DNA of 27,011 nucleotides from JAPLHV01 sp964464245 (lineage in GTDB: Bacteria > Caldisericota > JANLFM01). This document shows, in pieces, positions 7,178 to 13,847 of this stretch (its first letter is position 1; each line of letters begins with the position of its first letter). The notes beneath the pieces were generated by a model that was not told the DNA's origin, made no database searches, and saw nothing but the letters and a program-made list of their open reading frames with translations. Location: NCBI GenBank assembly GCA_964464245.1, contig CAYXFH010000169.1:1-27011 (forward strand), in the 5' to 3' direction. Made by a program: the position numbers and the translations under genes.

Positions 7178-8196
7178 AGGCGGCGGATGTCCTGGAAGGT
7201 GATGTAAAGGAAGAGGCCGATGATGAGGAAGAACCCTACCGTGTGAATCATCTCTTCCACGCGCCGGTTCACCCGGCGCCCCGTAATGGCTTCGATCAAG
7301 AGGAAAATAATGCGCCCGCCGTCGAAAGCGGGGATCGGCAGTAAGTTCAAGACGCCGAGGTTGATCGAGAGGAAGGAGGTAAACCACAGCAAGCTGAGGA
7401 AACCGCTCTGCGAGAACTGCGCGGTAACCTGGACAATCCCGACCGGCCCGGTCAGATCAGAGATGCTGGCTTGCCCGGTGATCAGCATCCCAAGAGAGAG
7501 AAAAACCAGGGAAATCAGTCGCCAATACTGTACAAAAGACTGGACGAAGGCTTCCCCCGCGGGGAGGCGAACCGCACGAGGGCCGAGGCCCAGCATCCAA
7601 CGGTTCTCTGCCGCTGGGTAAGTGGGGGTAACAGAAAAGGTCAATAATTGACCTCCTCTGTCCAGTTGAAGCTGCAGGGGATTGCCATCTTTTGATGATT
7701 GTTCGATCAGGCTTCGCTCCTGGTCCCACGTCTCCACTGCGTTGCCGTTAATGGAAAGGATCTTATCCCCAGTCTGCAAGCCTGCTGCTTGAGCCGGGTA
7801 GCCGGGCAGGATCTCCCCAACGACGGTGTCGTTTGCCGCGGTGGGGGAAAAGAGCGAGACGATCAAGATCAGAACCCAGGCGAAGACCAAGTTGAAGAGA
7901 ACCCCTCCGGCCAGGATCAGAAAACGGCGCGATTTGGACTGGGCATAGAAGCCGCGTGGGTCTTCCTCGTCTCCTTCCATGCCCACGATCTTGGCGTAGC
8001 CACCCAAAGGGAAGACATTCAGGCGATAAACGGTCTCCCTCCTCTTGAAAGAGAAGATGGCTGGGCCGAAGCCCAGGGCGAATGCTTCCACCGGCACACG
8101 GAATCTTTTGGCAAAGAGAAAATGGCCCATCTCGTGTACAAAAATCAATACACCCAGAACGAGGATCGCCAGTAGAATGTTCCAAATCGTCAGCAA
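7171..8196 (-). CDS. rseP: RIP metalloprotease RseP (site-2 protease family)
   Basis: An integral-membrane zinc protease of the site-2 family, 341 aa, which cleaves membrane-embedded substrates such as anti-sigma factors and leftover signal peptides. The first membrane helix carries the zinc motif VHEMGHFLFAKR. A single PDZ domain follows at about residues 120-195 (GEILPGYPAQAAGLQTGDKI). The third motif NLLPIPAFDGGRI, supplying the Asp zinc ligand, lies near 290, with a final helix before the C-terminus. The length and the single PDZ match the Gram-positive RasP type, as opposed to the two-PDZ E. coli protein. The start is a TTG (8196) with AAGGAGAA 8 nt upstream. It lies 12 nt after cdsA, without the dxr gene that commonly sits between them. 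Confidence 0.95.
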   Translation of the reverse strand: MLTIWNILLAILVLGVLIFVHEMGHFLFAKRFRVPVEAFALGFGPAIFSFKRRETVYRLNVFPLGGYAKIVGMEGDEEDPRGFYAQSKSRRFLILAGGVLFNLVFAWVLILIVSLFSPTAANDTVVGEILPGYPAQAAGLQTGDKILSINGNAVETWDQERSLIEQSSKDGNPLQLQLDRGGQLLTFSVTPTYPAAENRWMLGLGPRAVRLPAGEAFVQSFVQYWRLISLVFLSLGMLITGQASISDLTGPVGIVQVTAQFSQSGFLSLLWFTSFLSINLGVLNLLPIPAFDGGRIIFLLIEAITGRRVNRRVEEMIHTVGFFLIIGLFLYITFQDIRRLW

Positions 8197-8208
8197 CGAA
8201 TGTTCTCC

Positions 8209-8997
8209 TTACAGTGATAAGATAAAGATACCATAGAAATAGACCAAGGGTGCGGTGAACAGGAGGCTATCCAACCGGTCCAGGAAACCGCCGTGGCCCG
8301 GGATCGCATGCGAGGAGTCTTTGACGCCGGCGTCGCGCTTGAGCATCGATTCAAAGAGATCCCCCAGCAGGCTGAAGAGGCTGATCAGGAGCCCCAGCGG
8401 GAGGAGAGGCAAGAGGGGCGCCCCGAAGAGCAGGCCCACTGCCAAGACTCCGCCGACTCCACCGAAGAAGCTGGCCAGCGTCCCAGCCAGGGTCTTTCCC
8501 GGGCTGATCTGGGGAAAAATCTTGCTTCTTCCCCACCAATGCCCGGCAAAGTAGGCGACAATATCACAGAGGAGGGTTCCGACCAGGAAGAGCAAGAAAT
8601 AGTAGAGTCCATCCGGCCATTGCCGTAAGAGGAAGAGCCAATGGAGGGGGAGGCCGATGTAGAGGAGACCAAAGAAAAGAGAGGCGATGCGCGTGCGGTT
8701 CCCCCCCTTCGCCGCGAGAAGGAAATAGGTCGCTCCGGCGAAGAGCAATAACAGGGCAATCCCCTCCAATGGAAGGGAGAAGAATGGGCTAGAGCACAGG
8801 AAGACAGCCAGAAGGAGGAGAAGAGAAGCGCGACGATCCGGAAGCGGGACGGCGTATAGGCCGCTTAACTCCCAGAGTGCAAACCCTCCAAAGACCAAGA
8901 GAAGGATCCAAAAGAACCATCCCCCCAAGTAGCTGCAAGCGAGAGCCACCGGTAAGAGGACCAATGCGGAGAGGGTTCTTTGGCGGAGATGATCCAA
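8209..8997 (-). CDS. cdsA: Phosphatidate cytidylyltransferase CdsA
   Basis: CdsA makes CDP-diacylglycerol from phosphatidic acid and CTP, the branch point for all bacterial phospholipids. The 262-aa protein is strongly hydrophobic with about seven to eight membrane spans. Its C-terminal end carries an exact family signature: SMLKRDAGVKDSSHAIPGHG followed by GFLDRLDSLL. The start is placed at a TTG (8997), two bases after the stop of the UppS-like gene (TGA-CC-TTG). The homologous protein begins right there (LRQRTLSALVLLPVALACSY), whereas the longer upstream reading is non-homologous overlap. The ribosome binding site is weak, so coupling to the upstream gene is likely. Neighbours frr, the uppS position, cdsA and rseP follow the standard order. 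Confidence 0.95.
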   Translation of the reverse strand: MDHLRQRTLSALVLLPVALACSYLGGWFFWILLLVFGGFALWELSGLYAVPLPDRRASLLLLLAVFLCSSPFFSLPLEGIALLLLFAGATYFLLAAKGGNRTRIASLFFGLLYIGLPLHWLFLLRQWPDGLYYFLLFLVGTLLCDIVAYFAGHWWGRSKIFPQISPGKTLAGTLASFFGGVGGVLAVGLLFGAPLLPLLPLGLLISLFSLLGDLFESMLKRDAGVKDSSHAIPGHGGFLDRLDSLLFTAPLVYFYGIFILSL

Positions 8998-8999
8998 GG

Positions 9000-9575
9000 T
9001 CAGATCCGGCCGAAACGCCGTGTACGCATCTGAAACTCGGTCAAGGCGCGTCCTGCTTCGAGTGGCGTGAACTCCAGCCAAGGCAATGATGAAAAGAAGA
9101 GCTCGCTGTAAGCGATCGACCAGGTCAGCGCAGACCCGATGCTGTGGCTCCCACCGGTCAAGATCACCAGGTCCGGTTCGCTCCAATTCCGTCTGGTGAA
9201 GTATTCAGTCACCGTTTCTTCCAGGAACTGCTCCCCCTGAAAATGACAAACCAGTTTCAGCAGCACCTCTTTCTCGCTGTAGGCCAATCCGATGTTCAGC
9301 ACAGGCGCCTCGATCGGCTCCATCCGATCACACCGCAGGAAACGGAGGTTTACCCCCTTTCCAACGAGCGGCTCCAAGGCTCTTTGGAACGCTTCCTCGG
9401 GCAGAGATTCGGGGAAGAAACAACTGACCTGCCGGCACCCTGCTCGAAAGAAAACCTCAGATGCCTCAGCCAACCTACTCGCACAGCGTACAACAGTCAT
9501 CTCACCCTTAGCGCCCCTATCGTGATCGCCTTCGACCAGGATCGCCAAATGGGCGGGCGCAACGCCGGCGCTCAC
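9000..9575 (-). CDS. Degenerate UppS-like cis-prenyltransferase homologue lacking catalytic residues
   Basis: A 191-aa protein in the exact place of uppS (undecaprenyl diphosphate synthase) between frr and cdsA. The homology is visible: PAHLAILVEGDHDRGAKG aligns with the P-x-H-x-A-I-I-M-D-G-N-G-R-W motif, LNIGLAYSEKEVLLKLV with LNxALNYGGRxEI, and ILTGGSHSIGSALTWSIAYS plus ELFF with IRTGGEHRISNFLLWQIAYA plus ELYF, ungapped. TRRFGRI is the usual end. Compared with E. coli UppS, the catalytic Asp26 is Glu15, the IPP-binding Arg194 and Arg200 are Leu139 and Ser145, and Ser202 is Gly147; Glu213 is kept (Glu158). The protein is about 50 residues shorter than usual. Activity is therefore doubtful; a structural subunit role like eukaryotic NgBR/Nus1 is one idea. 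The start is the GTG overlapping the previous stop (GTGA); a TTG at 9596 is the alternative. Confidence 0.75.
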   Translation of the reverse strand: MSAGVAPAHLAILVEGDHDRGAKGEMTVVRCASRLAEASEVFFRAGCRQVSCFFPESLPEEAFQRALEPLVGKGVNLRFLRCDRMEPIEAPVLNIGLAYSEKEVLLKLVCHFQGEQFLEETVTEYFTRRNWSEPDLVILTGGSHSIGSALTWSIAYSELFFSSLPWLEFTPLEAGRALTEFQMRTRRFGRI

Positions 9576-9835
9576 CTGTCTTGCACTCTCTGCCAAGGCT
9601 TTTCGCTGCGCGGCTCGCGATGGGGAGAGCGATAATTCTCATGGCATACCAGTGCGGTAAGTCCAGCGCTCGATCGTCGTAAGAGAACCAGCCGGACCGA
9701 GCCCAAAGGTTCAACTGGGAAGGGCGGTTGCAGCAATTCTACGGCCACAACCTCCTCGCCCTCTTGCGCCAACTCACCCTCCACTTCGCTCCATAGGCGC
9801 CCGTAGTAGGTTTGCAGTTGCTCGGCGGACTTCAA
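9572..9835 (-). CDS. Small protein of unknown function between frr and the UppS-like gene
   Basis: An 87-aa ORF beginning at a TTG (9835) with a GGGGGG run about 5 nt upstream, directly after the frr stop. The protein starts LKSAEQLQTYYGRLWSEVEG and is acidic in its first half, with a beta-rich middle (VEPLGSVRLVLLRRSSAGLT) and a basic tail (HENYRSPHREPRSEKPWQR). There is no signal peptide, membrane segment or motif that I recognise. It fits tightly between two genes (10 nt after frr, 4-nt GTGA overlap with the next). That tight spacing, and the open frame, are the main evidence that it is real. It may work with the divergent UppS-like protein encoded next to it. Confidence 0.55.
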   Translation of the reverse strand: MKSAEQLQTYYGRLWSEVEGELAQEGEEVVAVELLQPPFPVEPLGSVRLVLLRRSSAGLTALVCHENYRSPHREPRSEKPWQRVQDR

Positions 9836-9845
9836 GGAGTCCCCC

Positions 9846-10403
9846 CTATACCTCGAGGATCTGCTGTTCTTTCTTGGCCAGCGCGTCCTCCACCTTCTCA
9901 ATGTGGCGATCCAACAGTTTCTGCACTTTCTCTAGGGTGTTTTTCTGCTCGTCTTCAGAGATCTTGCTCGCGTCTTCCAGTTTCCTTAATTCCTCGTTGG
10001 CCACGCGCCGGTGGGTGCGCAACTCCACCTTGCTGTCCTCCGCCATTTTCTTCGCCATCTTGGCCAGCTCGCGGCGTCGTTCTTGGGTCAGGGGGGGGAA
10101 AGCGACTCGCACTACCCGCCCGTCGCTCTGAGGTGTAACCCCTAGGTTTGCTTTGAGAATGGCCTTCTCCACTTCTTTCAGCAGGGACTGCTCCCACGGT
10201 TGAATCACCAACAGGCGGGGCTCGGGGGAAGTGATCGTGGCAATTTGGCTCAAAGCCATCGGCGCTCCGTAGTAAGGGACCGTTACCTTCTCCAGAAAAC
10301 TTGGCGTGGCTTTCCCGGCGCGGAGAGTCTGGAACTCTCGCAACAAGGCGCCGATGCTCTTTTCCATTCGTTCCTCGGTTTGGTGCAGGATCTCCTCAAT
10401 CAT
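9846..10403 (-). CDS. frr: Ribosome recycling factor
   Basis: RRF splits post-termination ribosomes together with EF-G. It is 185 aa, the normal length, and starts at an ATG (10403). It has the long three-helix-bundle sequence MIEEILHQTEERMEKSIGAL, the conserved FQTLRAGKATPSFLEKVTV and YYGAPMALSQIATITSPEPR, the segment LGVTPQSDGRVVRVAFPPLT, and ERRRELAKMAKKMAEDSKVE with the following RTHRRVANEELRK. It lies one base downstream of pyrH, in the usual rpsB-tsf-pyrH-frr cluster. Nothing unusual was seen. Confidence 0.97.
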   Translation of the reverse strand: MIEEILHQTEERMEKSIGALLREFQTLRAGKATPSFLEKVTVPYYGAPMALSQIATITSPEPRLLVIQPWEQSLLKEVEKAILKANLGVTPQSDGRVVRVAFPPLTQERRRELAKMAKKMAEDSKVELRTHRRVANEELRKLEDASKISEDEQKNTLEKVQKLLDRHIEKVEDALAKKEQQILEV

Positions 10404-10404
10404 C

Positions 10405-11118
10405 TCAATCCTCCTTCACGATCGTACCGATCTGCTCACCCGTGACGGCTCGTCGTATATTGGCCGGATCGTTCAGATTGAAGACCACAATCGGCATCTT
10501 ATGTTCTCGGCAGAGCGCCACAGCGGTGGCATCCATTGCTTTTAAATCTTTGCTGAGGAATTCAGTATAGGTCATCTGACGGTAGAGGCGAGCCTCGCTG
10601 CAAATCTTTGGGTCCGCATCGAAGATGCCTTCCACTTGAGTGCCACGAAGCAGAACTTCAGCCTCGATCTCGATCGCACGCAGGGCTGCGGCCGAGTCTG
10701 AAGTAAAGAAAGGACTGCCGGTGCCGGCGGCGAAGATCACCACGCGCCCCTTTTCCAGGTGACGGATGGCCCGGCGGCGGATGTACGGCTCGGCAATCTT
10801 GTGCATATCGATCGCAGTCTGCACCCGAGTGGGGACGCCGATGCGCTCCAGGGTGGCCTGCAGGGCCAAAGCGTTCATCACCGTAGCCAACATGCCCATG
10901 TAGTCGGCGGTAGCGCGGTCAATCCCTACTTGCTCAGCCATCGTTCCGCCCCGCCAAATGTTGCCGCCACCGACGGTAATGGCCACCTGACAGGGCAGGG
11001 AAACGATGCTTTTCAGCTCATCGCTGACTCGATCTAAAAAATCCGGATCGATGCCGTGGTCCAGATCTCCTTGCAGCGCTTCCCCGGAGAGCTTCAGCAG
11101 GATTCGGCGATAGTTCAT
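10405..11118 (-). CDS. pyrH: UMP kinase PyrH
   Basis: PyrH phosphorylates UMP to UDP for RNA, DNA and cell-wall precursors and belongs to the amino-acid-kinase fold family, distinct from eukaryotic UMP/CMP kinases. The 237-aa protein starts MNYRRILLKLSGEALQGDLD and includes the glycine-rich VAITVGGGNIWRGG, the Asp-rich RATADYMGMLATVMNALALQ and the phosphate-binding VVIFAAGTGSPFFTSDSAAA. The ATG at 11118, 4 nt after the tsf stop, was chosen over an in-frame start 24 codons earlier, because the extra residues do not fit the family and overlap tsf. Confidence 0.97.
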   Translation of the reverse strand: MNYRRILLKLSGEALQGDLDHGIDPDFLDRVSDELKSIVSLPCQVAITVGGGNIWRGGTMAEQVGIDRATADYMGMLATVMNALALQATLERIGVPTRVQTAIDMHKIAEPYIRRRAIRHLEKGRVVIFAAGTGSPFFTSDSAAALRAIEIEAEVLLRGTQVEGIFDADPKICSEARLYRQMTYTEFLSKDLKAMDATAVALCREHKMPIVVFNLNDPANIRRAVTGEQIGTIVKED

Positions 11119-11122
11119 CGGT

Positions 11123-11722
11123 CTAGATCTCTTCTCCCAAACGGAAGCGCGCGAAACGACGCACACGAATGTTCTCGCCGACCTTGGCAATCATCAGGGT
11201 AACCAGGCTGCCGATGGTCTTGCTGGAATCCCTCACATTCAGCATCTCTAGTAAACAATTGGTGCGATAGAAGTTCTCCACCTTGTTGGCGATGATCTTC
11301 TCCATCGCTGCCTCAGGCTTGCCTTCCCCGATGGCCTGCTCGCGGTAGATGACCTTCTCTTTTTCGATCAATTCGGCAGGAACTTGTTCTCGGGAAACAA
11401 AGGTGGGCGCTTCGGCGGCGATCTGCAAGCAGATCTCGTTCCCCAATTCTTTGAATTCGTCGGTACGGGCCACGAAATCGGTTTCGCAGTTCAACTCGAG
11501 GAGGACGCCCAAGCGGGAGTCGTGATGAATATAAGCGATGATATGGCCGCTCTTGGCCTCTCTCCCGATCTTTTTCGCTGCGCTCGCCAATCCTTTGGTT
11601 CGCAGCAGCTCAATGGCTTTATCCATTTCACCCTCAGATTCCTTGAGGGCATTTTTGCAATCCATCATTCCAGCGCCGGTCCTTTGGCGCAATTCATTTA
11701 CGATACTGGCGGTGATCTTCAC
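11123..11722 (-). CDS. tsf: Translation elongation factor Ts
   Basis: EF-Ts exchanges GDP on EF-Tu. The 199-aa protein has the UBA-like N-terminal domain (NELRQRTGAGMMDCKNALKE, residues about 9-28), the basic KKIGREAKSG linker and the core motif LELNCETDFVARTDEFKELG (EF-Tu contact). It ends soon after the first core subdomain. It is the short form, like those of Thermus and some other lineages, as opposed to the ~280-aa E. coli protein. The start is GTG (11722) and it follows rpsB by 22 nt, its normal partner. Confidence 0.96.
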   Translation of the reverse strand: MKITASIVNELRQRTGAGMMDCKNALKESEGEMDKAIELLRTKGLASAAKKIGREAKSGHIIAYIHHDSRLGVLLELNCETDFVARTDEFKELGNEICLQIAAEAPTFVSREQVPAELIEKEKVIYREQAIGEGKPEAAMEKIIANKVENFYRTNCLLEMLNVRDSSKTIGSLVTLMIAKVGENIRVRRFARFRLGEEI

Positions 11723-11744
11723 CTCGCTACTCCTTCCTAATGCC

Positions 11745-12599
11745 TTAACGCTTGAATTTCTCTTCTACCAGATCGATGGCGTCGATGTACTTCGCTTCCT
11801 CCTCAAACACTTCCAATATGGCAGGCAGCTTCCTCTCAGCTTCCACTTCCTGCTCTTCCTCTTCCTCTTCCTCTTCTTCCTTCTCCTCCGCAACAGATGC
11901 GGGGGGTGCGAACTCGGTACCCTCGTGGCCTTCGATGATTGCGTCAGCCATCTTCGCTGTCATCAGCTTGATCGCGCGGATAGCGTCATCGTTGCCCGGG
12001 ATCGGGTAGTTGATTTGGTCCGGATCGCAGTTGGTATCAACCACCGCGACCACTGGGATATTCAGTTTGTTAGCTTCCAAAACCGCGTTTTGATCCTTGC
12101 GCGTGTCCGTAACGAAGATGGCGGCAGGCAGTTCAGCCATCCCACGGATGCCTCCCAAGAAGCGCACTAGTTTAGTTTTTTCGCGGTTCAAGGAGGAAAC
12201 TTCCTTGCGCGGGAGACGGTTCATGATTCCGTCCTTTTCCATCCGCTCCAGCTCTTCCAATCGCTCCAGGCGGCGTTTGAGGGTCTTGAAGTTGGTCAGC
12301 GTGCCACCCAACCATCGCTCGTTGACGAAGAACATGCCACAGCGCTCCGCCTCACTTCGAACCGCTTCCTGGGCTTGCTTCTTGGTGCCCACGAAGAGGA
12401 TTGATTTGCCTTCCGCAGAGACGGACTTGATAAAAGCGTAAGCGTGATCAAGGCGTTGCACGGTGAGTTGAAGATCAATAATGTAGATCCCATTGCGCTC
12501 GGTGAAGATGAACTTCTTCATCTTGGGGTTCCACCGCCGGGTCTGATGCCCGAAGTGGACGCCTGCCTCAAGCAGGCTTTTCATGCTGACAACTGCCAT
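11745..12599 (-). CDS. rpsB: 30S ribosomal protein S2
   Basis: Ribosomal protein S2, 284 aa, starting at an ATG (12599) preceded by GGAGG. The conserved core includes KSLLEAGVHFGHQTRRWNPK, ILFVGTKKQAQEAVRSEAER, FFVNERWLGGTLTNFKTLKR and PVVAVVDTNCDPDQINYPIP. After the core (about residue 225) comes a glutamate-rich tail with a run of nine Glu (EEKEEEEEEEEEQEVEAERK), encoded by a GAA/GAG microsatellite. Such acidic tails are common add-ons in S2 and vary quickly. The promoter and a roughly 90-nt leader lie upstream, and the gene heads the rpsB-tsf-pyrH-frr operon. Confidence 0.97.
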   Translation of the reverse strand: MAVVSMKSLLEAGVHFGHQTRRWNPKMKKFIFTERNGIYIIDLQLTVQRLDHAYAFIKSVSAEGKSILFVGTKKQAQEAVRSEAERCGMFFVNERWLGGTLTNFKTLKRRLERLEELERMEKDGIMNRLPRKEVSSLNREKTKLVRFLGGIRGMAELPAAIFVTDTRKDQNAVLEANKLNIPVVAVVDTNCDPDQINYPIPGNDDAIRAIKLMTAKMADAIIEGHEGTEFAPPASVAEEKEEEEEEEEEQEVEAERKLPAILEVFEEEAKYIDAIDLVEEKFKR

Positions 12600-12698
12600 T
12601 TACATCCTCCAATCGGTTTTTCCGCCGCGACCCTCCACTGGGGACGAAGCCTAACTAAGGCCACCGCGCCCCCATCCGGCCGCGTGTGAAATCGAGAT
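12600..12698 (-). promoter_or_regulatory. 5' leader of the rpsB operon
   Basis: About 90 nt are transcribed between the predicted start (near 12692) and the rpsB ATG. The stretch is GC-rich and can form short stems (for example GGCC...GGCC and GGGG...CCCC segments). S2 leaders are autoregulated in several bacteria, so such a role is possible. I could not match a known leader fold by eye. Confidence 0.3.
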
Positions 12699-12728
12699 AG
12701 TATACCAGAGCGCCCCCTCCAAGGGCAA
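12699..12728 (-). promoter_or_regulatory. Promoter for rpsB-tsf-pyrH-frr
   Basis: On the minus strand: -35 TTGCCC (12728-12723, 4 of 6), an 18-bp spacer, and -10 TATACT (12704-12699, 5 of 6) with a TGG just before it, an extended -10. It lies in the 171-nt gap after dprA, the longest gap inside the minus-strand block, as expected for the head of a ribosomal protein operon. Confidence 0.6.
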
Positions 12729-12770
12729 AGCGGTAAAACCTGGAGGCAGCGCTATTTCCAGCCCCACTCT

Positions 12771-13847
12771 TTAAAGAATGGCGTAGTTGCTGCCAGGCAG
12801 CGCCCGCACGAGGCCCTTCACTTCCAGCATAGAGAGCAAAGCAAGCGTTTTGGAGGCGGGCCAAGGGCAGCGGGAAACGATCTCCTCCAGGGAAAGTGGG
12901 GCGGCAGCGAGCAGTTGTTGCAACTGCTCCTCCTCGGCGGAGAGGGCCGGCTGGGGGATTTGCGGCGCTATCGACAAGAGTTCCAGCCTGAGCTCCTCCA
13001 AGACATCCTCGGCCTTCTCCACGAGCTTGGCGCCCTGCTTAAGAAGGCGGTGGCAGCCGACCGACTGCGGAGAGGTAATCGGCCCGGGGACGGCGAACAC
13101 CTCTATTCCCAGGTCGAGGGCAAAGTCGGCAGTCAGCAGCGTACCGGATCGTTCCCCTGCTTCGACCACCAATACTCCCAAAGAGAGGGCTGCGATGAGG
13201 CGGTTGCGGGCGGGAAAATGCCAAGGCGCCGGCTCGATAGGCGGCGGATACTCGCTCACCAGCAGTCCGGAGGAAAGCACTCGGCGGGCCAACCCCACAT
13301 TCTCGGGCGGGTAGAGGCGCTGAAACCCCGAGCCGAGGATGGCCCAAGTGCGCCCACCGTTTTCCAGGGTCGCCCGATGCGCTTCCGCATCCAAACCACG
13401 GGCCAGCCCGGAGACGATGATCAACCCGGCGCGTGTCAATTCACCCACCAATCGAGCTGTTACTTGCCGACCGTAAAGAGATGGCTGACGAGTGCCCACC
13501 ACCGCCAAAGCCGCTCCTTCCAATGCCCCCTCTCCCCACAGGTAAAGCCAGGAAGGCGGGTCGGAAAGGTGCTCCAGGCAAAGCGGGTAGCCTACCTCTC
13601 CCCGCCACATCAAACGCACTCCCTGGACGCGACACCAGGATACGGTCTCCTCTACCTTTTTCCAGTCAGGCTCTCGCAGCCATTGGGAAGCCGCCTCAGG
13701 CAGAGCCAGCTCTCCGATCAACTGCTTGGCCCGGGAAAAAACCATGGCCGGGTCGCTGCGGATGAGGATATCCTGGATGCGTTTGGCCGAAAGGGAAGCG
13801 GCCAGGAATGTAACGGCGATCTTGGTTTTCTCTTCTTCTAGATCCAA
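12771..13847 (-). CDS. dprA: DNA-processing protein DprA
   Basis: DprA binds incoming single-stranded DNA during natural transformation and loads RecA on it. The 358-aa protein has a helical SAM-like N-terminal region (about 1-70) and the Rossmann-type core with VGTRQPSLYGRQVTARLVGE, IIVSGLARGLDAEAHRATLE, WAILGSGFQRLYPPEN, the phosphate/ssDNA loop PARNRLIAALSLGVLVVEAG and ERSGTLLTADFALDLGIEVF. The C-terminal winged helix is present (LSLEEIVSRCPWPASKTLAL). The start is TTG (13847), overlapping the comM stop by 10 nt. Together with comM and yraN it forms the DNA-uptake-linked cluster; competence itself cannot be inferred. Confidence 0.96.
   Translation of the reverse strand: MDLEEEKTKIAVTFLAASLSAKRIQDILIRSDPAMVFSRAKQLIGELALPEAASQWLREPDWKKVEETVSWCRVQGVRLMWRGEVGYPLCLEHLSDPPSWLYLWGEGALEGAALAVVGTRQPSLYGRQVTARLVGELTRAGLIIVSGLARGLDAEAHRATLENGGRTWAILGSGFQRLYPPENVGLARRVLSSGLLVSEYPPPIEPAPWHFPARNRLIAALSLGVLVVEAGERSGTLLTADFALDLGIEVFAVPGPITSPQSVGCHRLLKQGAKLVEKAEDVLEELRLELLSIAPQIPQPALSAEEEQLQQLLAAAPLSLEEIVSRCPWPASKTLALLSMLEVKGLVRALPGSNYAIL

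Noticed and set aside
11850..11895. Repeated TTCCTC units as a regulatory repeat
   Set aside because: They encode the glutamate tail of S2 in frame; a coding microsatellite is enough to explain them.
12915..13841. A 308-codon plus-strand ORF opposite dprA
   Set aside because: It lies fully antisense to dprA, whose motifs are all intact, and its translation has no recognisable domain. Long antisense frames are expected in GC-rich coding DNA.
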